A stretch of DNA of 64,000 bases, taken from positions 124,001 through 188,000 of the forward strand of contig VDMD01000035.1 of the NCBI GenBank assembly GCA_007026445.1. The letters are read 5' to 3'. Source of the stretch: Schizophyllum amplum (taxonomy: Eukaryota; Basidiomycota; Agaricomycetes; Agaricales; Schizophyllaceae). Within the stretch, counting starts at the first letter, position 1. Each line of letters opens with the position of its first letter. Below the pieces are notes generated by a model that was not told the DNA's origin, ran no database searches, and worked only from the letters and a program-made list of their open reading frames with translations. The translations under genes and the position numbers were made by a program. Below are positions 55,796 through 64,000 of this stretch, in pieces.

Positions 55796-56010
55796 GGCCA
55801 TTGTACTCGAAGCGTCGGCCACTGTACTCGAAGCGGCGGCCACTGTACTCGAAGCGGCGGCCACTGTATTCGAAGCAGCGGCTACTTGTACTCGAAGCGT
55901 ACAGCTATTGTGCTTACAGTTAAAGAGTCGGCCATTGTACCTGAATGCCGGTACAGCTATTGTACCCAATGAGTACGGCTATCATCCTCGAAGACACTGC
56001 CTCCGATGCT
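55796..56010. repeat. Array of the CCATTGTACTCGAA motif, about 9 copies
   Basis: Units of ~21-25 bp such as GGCCACTGTACTCGAAGCG. They match the motif that occurs twice in each of the two promoter modules at 52535 and 53822. The array is followed by GATGCTATAGTGCGTACTC and AATAAGCGAG, which resemble the rest of the module, so this may be a third, expanded copy without its gene. Confidence 0.75.
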
Positions 56011-56466
56011 ATAGTGCGTACTCTCCTCCAATAAGCGAGACAGTTGATCGTTGACCACCTACAGCTTTCTCGAGGATTGCACCCGCTCTCTCGATCTATC
56101 TTCGTCCTTTTCATTATATGGACGCCCTTCCCCGCCTCCCCCCTCAGAACGAGCTCTGATGCGCGAAGCGGTCATTCGTCCTCAATAACTCGGACGTATC
56201 ACGCTGCGGCCGGATATCCTTCGTGAGAGGATGTTTGGGCACCTCCTCTATCTTCCTACAGCTCAAAATACACACTCGCAGGATACCGTTGCCACGCTGC
56301 GATGAATTTCGTCACTGTCTAGGTAGGTACAGAACACACTGTGTAGATACAGAACCACCACGGTGTACGTACAGAACAAACTGACCTTGTTTATTGTATG
56401 TTCTTCTTTGTTTGTTCGGCTTCATTCTGATCGTCCTCGTGTCCTTCTTGCTCAGAGCCATCATCA

Positions 56467-57020
56467 TGTCCGTGTAAGTCGCTCTTTATCAGCTCGCGAA
56501 TGTCAACGTACTATATCATATAAACTTACTATATATTCCTTCAGTCCCGTCGTTACCCACTCGCGAACTTGCGGATTCCCCTACATCATGGACGAAGCCC
56601 CAAACTGCGGAGGCTGGTTGGCCGAACGCTTGGGGACCTCTATCCCAGATACTGCTACGGCTGGATCTTCACCGACAAAGAACTGGAGGCCATGTCCATT
56701 GCCGCATTTGGCCACCCCGATGGTGGCACAAATGCGTTGATCACTGTTTTGACCGCTGGGAAGCTGCAGGAGGGAGGTCAGTGGTCTACACTGGGCTGCG
56801 GTTGCTGATGCGTTGATTGACCCCACGCACGCACAGCGCCGACGACCTGGACTACACGCACAAGCGTCTGGGTCTGCACTACGAGGTGTTACTCTACGTC
56901 TCCGAGAACACGGCACGGAAGAAGCTGAAGCGTGTCAGCGACCCGGAGTTCCTCGCGAAAGCGAAGGCGGCGACGGGGAAGCAGGAAGATGGGAAGTGGT
57001 ATCACACGGATGTGTTCTAG
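56467..57020 (+). pseudogene. Small unknown gene, copy B, two 1-nt deletions
   Basis: Same three-exon layout as the intact gene at 59410: exon 1 56467-56474 (ATG TCC GT), exon 2 56545-56776, exon 3 56837-57020. Compared with the intact copy, one C is missing in the ACCCCCAAA run (about 56599) and one T in the GTTTTT run (about 56750). The frame in exon 2 is therefore broken twice. Exon 3 (DLDYTHKRLGLHYEVLLYVS ... WYHTDVF) is intact. Confidence 0.8.
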
Positions 57021-57732
57021 GTCATGCACGGCGGCGTGTCGTCGTCCATCATGTTTACGAGGACGGGAAGACTTTACGAGGACGAGCAGTCACGACTGAG
57101 ATGATATCCAGCGATTTCTTAACATGAGCAACCGCGCAGGCTTATAGCCCGACTGCTCTGCTATGCCTCCTGCCTACCCATCCTTCGTCGAGGCTGCCCT
57201 CAAGGCTGGCGATGAATTTCCGCTATGGACCGCCGCCTTAGACCACCTGAGTTACTTCCTTTCTATACGTCATTGCCGTACACTACGAGGCCGACGTATC
57301 TCTTCCACTTAGCACATGGTATATTCTCTTCCAGCGGCTTCGACCGAGTTGATATTGTGGCCCATTTGTGGGTGGTTGGAGGTCCCATGCTGAGTCAGCG
57401 CGCCTGTTAAGTACTGAATCGGTCGAACAGTCCACCTGTCTTCCGTCGTCAATGCACTCTCTCTCGCCTAGTTGTACCACTACAGATCGAATAAAAAGAG
57501 TAAATGTACATGTCTATCTCACATATACCACCAACGAACGAGCTTGCGTCCTCCGATCGACATATATTGGTGACTTCCTTCCGCTATGTCCTCGTCTAGG
57601 ATCTTCATTATCCTAACTGGACCTCCACTATCTTTGGATCATCATCCTATATGGACCTCCGCCATCCTGACTGAACCTCCATCATTCTAACTGGACCTCC
57701 GCCACCCTCTCCACTACCCGCTCACAGATCCA
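57021..57732. other. Spacer with small-gene 3' flank and short repeats
   Basis: The first ~200 bp matches the 3' flank of the small gene copies. CATCCTNACTGGACCTCC recurs about four times at 57600-57705. No gene is seen. Confidence 0.45.
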
Positions 57733-58948
57733 CTATCCGCTTGCGAACTTCTGCGTCCATTCTCGGCTCACGCGCTGCGCGTCCGTCTCGTCCTCCTTGT
57801 AGTGCTTCGCGACGTCGGTCGCGAGCGGGTCATCGGGGTTCGGGGCGGATAGGAGGGCCTGGGAGGGGAACATAGGCAAGGGAGGGTGATTAGGAGAGGG
57901 TGAGCGAGATATGGTGAGAGCGTGTGGGCAGGTGCGTGAGCAACAACAGATAAAATGAGGAGTAGAAAGTAGAAAGCAAAGGATGAGCATGCATATCTGG
58001 ACGTGAACTGCGAACGACGCACCTGAACGGAGAGCAGGACAGTACGGATCTGCAGGGCGGGAGACCATTTGTCCTTCAGGATGTCGAGGCAGATGCGACC
58101 GAGTTTGTCTGTAGGTTGTATCGAGGGTGATAGCAAGAGCATCGATGATGCGTGGTTATAGGTGGTACATGATCGTCGTGACGGCAATTGACCGAAATGA
58201 TTGGCGTGGAGCATGACGAGGCGCGCGATGGTAATGGATCGGGGTGGCGGATGGTGGAAGCCAGGCGGCGGGCGACAGAGCACAGGCGAGGGAATGCAAG
58301 TAGACGAGGGATAGGTCAGTCAAGGTGACGAGCTGCACAGAGTATGACAACGCACCGATGTTGGGGTGGTAGATCTTCGTCAGGAAGCGGACTTTCGGTG
58401 GTGCCATGGGGTACTCCTCCGGCAAGAACAGCTCGAGCTTGAATACACCTCCTGTATATGCTGTCAGTACATGCATGAACTCATCGAAACACTCGCGAGT
58501 AGGATCAGGGTAAACCGACGGGTTCATGGCGTAGCATAGGGACACGTCGCGCTAACGGTGAAGGAGGGAAGAGGGTACGCACGCTCAAAGGGACTGCCAT
58601 CTGGTCCTTGGATCGTTACGTCGAAATACCGCAAGTTGTCTTCATGCGGAGCGGCCGTGATTCCTGGTGCCGGATCTGCGACAAGACGCTCCGTCTCCTG
58701 CACCCGAATGTCAGTCCCGTCTCAATACCATCGTCTACCTTCCCCTCGAGAAGCATCGCAGAACACCAGCATAACATCCCTCCCAATCCCGAAGCGCACC
58801 ATGCACGCGACCCTCAGCGCGCTCGCTGGGCGTCCAGAGCTCCGAACATCTCGCTCACCTTGATGATCCGCTAGATAGCGTGCAGTCGATGTAAGTCTTC
58901 AACATACGTGTCTATGTTCCCGACTACGCCCACCTTGGGGAGAGACAT
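57733..58948 (-). CDS. ubc13: UBC13-type ubiquitin-conjugating enzyme (E2 N)
   Basis: Six minus-strand exons: 58934-58948 (15 nt), 58859-58870 (12 nt), 58583-58697, 58356-58451, 58023-58108 and 57733-57858. They encode 149 aa, the usual E2 length. The first two exons give MSLPKRIIK, as expected for UBC13. Family motifs follow: [37 protein letters not shown] with the HPN motif and catalytic Cys, [20 protein letters not shown] and [17 protein letters not shown]13 pairs with an MMS2-type partner to build Lys63-linked ubiquitin chains in DNA-damage tolerance. One residue (R in FERGVFK, usually G or D) depends on the splice site chosen at 58451/58583. A partial duplicate lies at 60010-60308. Confidence 0.9.
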
Positions 58949-59300
58949 CGGAAGTAAAGAGCAAGCAGCGTATAGTGAGAGGACAAGGGAGTCTTCGACC
59001 GATTCAGTAACAGGCGCGCTGACTCAGCATGGGACCCTCAACCACCCACAAATGGGCCACAACTCGGCGACAAGTCACATGTGCACGAGAGCATTCAATC
59101 TGCCTCGGAGTCGTAGTGTACAGAAATGGGTAGTCTAATGAGGCGGCGGTCCATAGCGGAGGGTTTCATCGCTAGTCTTGAAGCTTGAGGGCTCGACGGA
59201 GGATGGGTGGGCGGGAGGCAGAGCAGAGCACTCGGGCTATACATCTGCGCGGCTGCTTACAATAGAAAAATCGTTGGATATCATTTCAGTCGTGACTAGG
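58949..59300. other. Spacer between UBC13 and the small gene 3' flank
   Basis: No gene is seen. From about 59150 it is the conserved 3' flank of the small gene, also present near 34380. Confidence 0.4.
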
Positions 59301-59304
59301 TGAA

Positions 59305-59385
59305 AGCTCCCGTCCTCGTAAAGTCTTCCCGTCGTCGTAAAGTCTTCCCGTCATCGTAAAGTCTTCCCGTCATCGTAAACATAAT
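59305..59385. repeat. Minisatellite, 19-bp unit (GTCTTCCCGTCATCGTAAA), about 4 copies
   Basis: Lies in the 3' flank of the intact small gene. The other copies of the flank (near 34550 and 57050) have one or two units only. Confidence 0.85.
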
Positions 59386-59409
59386 GGACGACACGCCGCC
59401 GCGCATGAC

Positions 59410-59945
59410 CTAGAACACATCCGTGTGATACCACTTCCCATCTTCCTGCTTCCCCGTCGCCGCCTTCGCCTTCGCGAGGAACTCCGGGTCGCTGACACGC
59501 TTCAACTTCTTCCGTGTCGTGTTCTCGGAGAAGTAGAGTAATATTTCGTAGTGCTGATTCATGCGCTTGTGCGTGTAGTCCAGGTCACCGGGGCTGTGCG
59601 TGCGCGGGTCAATCAACGTATCAGTAACTGCAGCCCAGTGTAGACCACTGACCTCCCTCCTAAAGCTTCCCAGCGATCAAAAACCGTGATCAACGCATTC
59701 TTGTGGCCATAGGGGTGGCCAAATGCGGCGATGGACATGGCCTCCAGTTCTTTGTCGTTGAAGAGCCAGCCGTAGCAGTATCTGGGATAGAGGTCTGCAG
59801 ACGTTCGACCAACCAGCTTTCGCAGTTTGGGGGTTTCGTCCAGGATGTAGGGAAATCCGCTCCGCGAGTGCGTATCGACGGGGACGATACTGAAGGAATA
59901 TAAGTTGGCATTTGCGAGCTGATCAAGAGCGACTCACACGGACAT
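59410..59945 (-). CDS. Small conserved unknown protein, intact copy
   Basis: Three minus-strand exons: 59938-59945 (8 nt, ATG TCC GT), 59653-59889 and 59410-59593. They encode 142 aa. The protein starts MSVIVPVDTHSRSGFPYILD and continues PKLRKLVGRTSADLYPRYCY, GWLFNDKELEAMSIAAFG and NALITVFDRWEALGG. It ends with a basic region (TTRKKLKRVSDPEFLAKAKA) and WYHTDVF. There is no signal peptide or membrane segment. Copies at 34610 and 56467 are broken, so this is the only intact member here. The tiny first exon is deduced from conservation of the ATG and donor in all three copies. The family is not recognised. Confidence 0.72.
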
Positions 59946-60009
59946 GATGATGGCTCTGAGCAAGCAGGGACGCCGCGCTAAATGAGATGGTGTAAGAAGA
60001 GTAAAGTGT

Positions 60010-60308
60010 ATGTACGCTCCAGTGGACTGCCATTCCGGGCCGGTCCTAGTACGTCGAAATACCGCATTTTGTCCTCCGACTATTCATGCGGAGCGGCAGT
60101 GATTCCTGGTGCCGGATCCGCGACCAGACGCTCCGTCTCCTGCACCAGTATATATGTCAGCACCGTCTGGTTACCATCGTCCACCACCCCTCTCAAGGAC
60201 CATCGCAGATCGGAGCGCTAGCATAGCATCCCTCCCAACCCCAAAGCGCGCCCCACACGCGACTCTCAGCGCGCTCGCTGGGCGTCCAAAGCTCCGAACA
60301 TCTCGAGG
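60010..60308 (-). pseudogene. Partial duplicate of the UBC13 gene
   Basis: Matches the region of UBC13 exon 3 plus the following upstream intron (58583 to about 58850). The copy stops just before the 12-nt exon 2 and carries a small insertion in the exon (CCTCCGACTATTCATGCGG). No first exon or downstream exons follow. The break point near 60308 abuts the GH71 gene side. Confidence 0.82.
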
Positions 60309-60439
60309 TCGAGGTGGTTGCAAACGACACATACACATTCAAAGCCAGTGCGACTACTATGCAATGTGCACAGCAGCTATCCGTACAGAATCGAACTAAG
60401 GACATGCACGACGATCATACTAGTAGAGAACTCGAAGAA

Positions 60440-62334
60440 CTATACAGGAGGATTCGTCGGTGCCGCAGTTGCCCTTATAGTCGTCGTCGCCGGCGTCGTC
60501 GCCGCCGGACTCGCAGGCATCGAAGGCTGTGCCGCACACGCCGCCTTCAGCCCGCTCGAGAACCGATTCAGCCCATCCGGCCCCAGCCTGTCCACCATCC
60601 CCGCGGGCACCGTACCCACATACGCGTTGAAGTTATACAACCCGCACGGGCACGTATTCTGCACCGGCCTTAGGCTCGTCGCGGCCATCACCTGCTTCCC
60701 GCCGCGCGCGAGCGCGAAGGCCTGCGCGCCCACGTGGAAGGGCACGGCGAAGGCGGACGCGCCGGCGGGGGCGTCGAACACGTACGCCGTGCCGCCCGAG
60801 TTCACGGTCACGATCCCGGGCGCGGTGAGGAGGGGGACGACGAAGAGGGAGTCGGCGAGGGTGTCGTAGCCGTTGGGGCGGCCCAGGAAGTAGTTCCCGC
60901 TGGCGTTGTTGGCGGTGGTCATGGTGGTGTCCTGCGCGTCGCAGTTGAGGGATTTGGGCGTGGGGCGGTACCAGTAGATGAGCTGGTCGGCGGTGATGTG
61001 GGCGGTGGGGGAGGAGGCGCCGGCTTTGAAGGCGGCGATGAAGGGCTTGGCGAGGTCGAGCCAGCCGTTGTGCGGCCTGGTGATTTTGTGAGAGGGTGCT
61101 GGGGGATGCAAGACGGCGAGCACGTACATGTCGTTCACCCACTTCGAGGCGCCATCGTCGGTGTGCTTGGAGGAGAGCGGTGCGAGGTAGTGCGACTCGC
61201 CGTAGTCGTTCCAGGTGACGATCTCCACGAAGCGCGGCTTCAACTGCAGGATCTCGAGCCAGCGCTTGTAGAACAGCAAGTCTCCAGGGAATACCCAGTT
61301 CTTGCTGTACGACACTTCAGGCCCAAAGTGTGTCTGAAGCGTCATCGGGCGTTAGCTGAAGGTATCCACCGGACAATACACGAAGCATACGCACGGAGAA
61401 CCATCTGACATGGCAACGGGCGAGGGCGAAAAGGAATCACATGAGCAAACACCGACCCGTGAGCAGGCAATCACACTTACGGAGAGACCGCTGCGGCGAG
61501 GATTCAGTCAGTTGAATGGGATGATGAGACAAGCAGGCAAGATATCACTCACGCGCAATGTAGTCCTTGCCACCCAGTGCATTCACATACGCCTGATCAC
61601 CCTGGGCAACCGTTACCGTCCTGCCACCGCTGGGCGCCTTGTTGTTCCCGTTGTTCTGCCAGCCCATCCAGTTCAGCGCGCCGTCGATGGCCCCGAAGTC
61701 GCCCTGCCCGGGATGGAAGTTGGGTGCGAAGTAGACGTCCATGCCCGCCGCCGCGCGCAGGGCCCCTATGTTGAGGCCATCTCCGGCGAAGGAGGACGCG
61801 AACACCTGCAGGAGCGTCAGTGAACCGGATGAGGCAGCACACGAATCACACGAAGGTAACAAAGCGCACCTTGCCATCGACCTTGAGCTGCGCCGGTCGC
61901 GTCCCGTAGGCAGCGATTTTTTGGCCGACCGCGGTCGCCTGGCCGGTGTTGTACCAGTTGAAGTCGAAGGAGATGAAGACCTTCATGCCGTTGTTGGCCG
62001 CGGACTGGTACGCGTAGCCGAGCTGGGTGTCCGTGTAGGGGTCGACGCCGATGTTTAGAGCGAATGCGTCGATGCCGACCGCCTTCGCGCGCTGCATGTC
62101 CGCGTCGTAGTCGCCGGGACCCGTCCTGTCCGAGGTGATGCCAATCTATGAACAATGAGATGATGAGCTGAGTACAAAACGAGGACACGATGCGCTGACC
62201 ATAAAGTGGGCAAAGACGAGCCGGTTCTTGGCGGCATCGTCCTCCAGACTGGTCTCGTTGAGTGGCGCAGCGTGCGCGGAGAGTAGACTGCGACCTAGCA
62301 GCGAGGCGAAGAGGGCAAAGGTGGGGAAGTGCAT
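60440..62334 (-). CDS. Secreted GH71 alpha-1,3-glucanase (mutanase)
   Basis: Seven minus-strand exons: 62200-62334, 61870-62145, 61553-61805, 61491-61500, 61395-61404, 61128-61333 and 60440-61076. They encode 508 aa. A signal peptide (MHFPTFALFASLLGRSLLSA) precedes the GH71 domain: VFAHFMIGITSDRTG, DAFALNIGVDPYTDTQLGYA, KVFISFDFNWY, YFAPNFHPGQGD, YIAPVSPWFSTHFGPEVSYS, VTWNDYGESHYL and MPHNGWLDLAKPFIAAFKAG. The enzyme hydrolyses alpha-1,3-glucan, a fungal wall polymer. The two 10-nt exons are needed to read APVSPWFSTHFGPEV; without them the frame fails. The C-terminus ends in an Ala/Thr/Pro-rich stretch (PASPAATTPATTTIRATAAP). It could serve wall remodelling or attack on other fungi. Confidence 0.92.
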
Positions 62335-62371
62335 CCTAGATGTTGCTGCAGATCACAACCCCCCGTAAGCT

Positions 62372-62378
62372 CTTTATA
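62372..62378 (-). promoter_or_regulatory. TATA box of the GH71 gene
   Basis: TATAAAG on the minus strand, about 38 bp before the ATG. This implies a very short leader. Confidence 0.5.
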
Positions 62379-63564
62379 CTCGACGCTGGGCGCACGTAGA
62401 TCCGCCAGAACACGCACGAGGATGGCATGGGGACGATCTGCGAGCGGTGCTCTCCCAAAGCCCCCCCTCGAAGGGCAAGTAGACTTTGACAGGGACGACG
62501 CTGGCGAAGACGCGGGCCGCTGTGTTGAATGCATTGTTTTGCCGGGAACAGACGGGTGTGTGTCCGGGGCGATTCAGGGCCGGTTGGGGCCTCCTGCGCC
62601 GCACAGACGCTCGTGTTGCAGGACCTTGCGAAGAGCAACACCCGGACAGGTAGAGCGCAGGCGGTTCGGGATGGTGGGGTGTCGCATGACAGGAGAAGGC
62701 GACGCGTTGCCTCAGAATTGAGCAGCAGGGTCCGTCCGGTTGTGTGGCTACCAGAAAGAGGAAAGAAGGTCAATCGATGAAGGATTGGGAGAGCGACGCG
62801 GCATACCAGGGTTTCCGGTATATTGATGGTCGCGCTTCGTACTACCTGATCGTCCTTGCATCTTTCAGGTAAGCTTAACGCGCCCACAGCTATTGATGGC
62901 CCGGCGGCACCGAAGGGCGTTAGAGCGCACTCGGCGTCATCCAGTCACACGCTTCTCCTGAAGTCTTGCCTTCTCAAGATGAAGGTCACACCGACGACTG
63001 TAGCGATAGCCCAAAGCTAAGGAGGACCGGTGAGCATGCTTCTGGTGCCACTTCGAAGAACACGTACCCCAGATCCAGAGACTGCAGGAGTCAAGTTATA
63101 CCACGGCGGATGTACCAGGCCAGCCTCGGGATGGTATGCGCCGCGGTCTCACTTACAGCAGGTGAAGATCCCGGATGTCAGTAACGCGGGGCCTCGGACG
63201 ACCCCATTCCCGTGGCGTCCCTCTGCTCAACGAATCACATGCCGTACGAACTCACCAAAAGAAGCTGGATGTGACTAGGATCCTCGTCGAAGACAGTTCG
63301 AGGACATCTTCCTCAAACTGGTTGCTTCTTCACTGTGCCAAGGATTAGCAAGCGGCCCCGACACCCGCTGGTCAATGCAACCCCCACCACCGCCTGCAGC
63401 GATCCCGGCTCCCGCGCCGAAAACGACCCTTGACGGCCTCCTGCGCCGGTCATCCAAGGAGACCTCAGGCCTCGCCGTCCAATGCGATATTGAAAGTCGT
63501 GAATGCATTGAGTGATAAGTTATTGCAAAGTCTACTTAGATCAGCAAGTCCACTCGACCAGAGA
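62379..63564. other. Spacer between GH71 and the COQ1-like gene
   Basis: No gene is supported; open frames here are short and overlap on both strands without domain features. Confidence 0.5.
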
Positions 63565-64000
63565 TCAATGTGTCCGTTTGACGACCCGCTCCGTAAGCGC
63601 CGCGAGCGCCTCTTTTGCGTCGCTCTCCGGAAGCGGCTGGAGCACGTCGCGCGCTGCACGTGCGTATGCCAGGGCGAGCTCGCGCGTTCGCTCGACGCCG
63701 GATGAGCGCTTGACGAGGTCACGCGCCTGTGAGCGAGCGAGTTGTGATTATGAGCGAACGTGGTAAAAGCGCCGAGGGACTGTACGTACCAGCTCGACGT
63801 CCCCTTCGTTCTCGAACTTGCGCGCGATGAGGGGGCCCATCTCGGGGTACTCCTCCATGGCGTAGAGCGCTGGCCCCGTCGCGAGACCGAGCTGTAGATC
63901 CGCGCCACCGGGTTTGCCAAGGGTCGCATCCGAGACCTCGTAGTCAAGGATGTCGTCCTGTAGCTGCAGACTTGTCAGCTCGGGCCGAGCATTCAACAGT
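63565..64000 (-). CDS. COQ1-like polyprenyl diphosphate synthase, C-terminal exons (partial)
   Basis: Exons 63790-63963 and 63565-63726 on the minus strand, cut by the window edge. They read LQDDILDYEVSDATLGKPGG (the second Asp-rich motif of trans-polyprenyl synthases), ADLQLGLATGPALYAMEEYP and RKFENEGDVEL. After an intron they continue ARDLVKRSSGVERTRELALA and end LTERVVKRTH. This matches the mitochondrial synthase that makes the ubiquinone side chain. The acceptor before LQDDILD is at 63964; upstream exons lie outside the window. Confidence 0.85.

Noticed and set aside
60318..61408. Plus-strand open frames opposite the GH71 gene (for example a Gly/Val-rich 224-aa frame)
   Set aside because: Exact antisense shadows of the GH71 coding exons in high-GC sequence.

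Overview
The window looks like nuclear DNA from a filamentous basidiomycete, most likely an Agaricomycete and possibly a wood-decaying Polyporales. This rests on many 50-60 nt introns with GT(A/G)NGT donors and CT(A/G)AC branch sites, roughly 55-58% GC by eye, secreted AA9 and GH71 carbohydrate-active enzymes, and gene families typical of that group (expanded F-box/LRR proteins, BTB proteins, a DUF7918-like protein, an ABCC transporter). There is no rRNA, CRISPR array or bacterial-style operon.

Layout. 1-0.97 kb holds degenerate tandem repeats. 977-3210 is a DNA transposon with ~400 bp near-identical terminal inverted repeats and a perfect 10-bp target duplication, without a recognisable transposase. 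3.9-20 kb is a duplicated module: an intronless coiled-coil/F-box/LRR gene followed by a CK1-like protein kinase gene with five exons. There are two full modules in tandem (the second F-box gene frameshifted), a third kinase alone, and a fourth kinase on the opposite strand followed by an F-box remnant. A decayed carnitine acetyltransferase fragment lies between kinases 2 and 3, and an AA9 LPMO gene lies between the inverted kinases 3 and 4. 22.5-26.1 kb has two tandem secreted class 3 lipases. At 26.4 kb there is an intron-bearing tRNA-His candidate. 27.2-34.2 kb is a full-length ABCC transporter with many introns, one carrying telomere-like repeats.

35.2-38.7 kb is gene-poor and full of minisatellites. 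38.7-41.0 kb is a GPR1/FUN34/YaaH acetate transporter whose long introns are minisatellite arrays. 42.4-46.8 kb has two BTB-domain paralogues around a membrane-protein gene. 47.6-49.5 kb is a second AA9 gene with a long Ser-rich, apparently frameshifted tail. 50.1-52.3 kb is a DUF7918-like gene. 52.7-54.7 kb holds two paralogues of unknown function, both predicted to be N-myristoylated and sharing a promoter module. 56.4-60.3 kb contains copies of a small unknown gene (one intact here, two broken in the window), a UBC13-type ubiquitin-conjugating enzyme and a partial duplicate of it. 60.4-62.3 kb is a GH71 alpha-1,3-glucanase with two consecutive 10-nt microexons. The right edge has the C-terminal exons of a COQ1-like polyprenyl diphosphate synthase.

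The region is shaped by local duplication: almost every gene family here has a neighbouring paralogue at some stage of decay. The strongest candidates for new biology are the repeated F-box/CK1-kinase pair with a shared upstream CACGTG element, the myristoylated-protein pair with its amplified promoter motif, and the acetate-transporter introns whose repeats appear to grow from the branch-point/3' splice-site unit. All gene models are read by eye; splice sites were checked for frame but not against transcripts.
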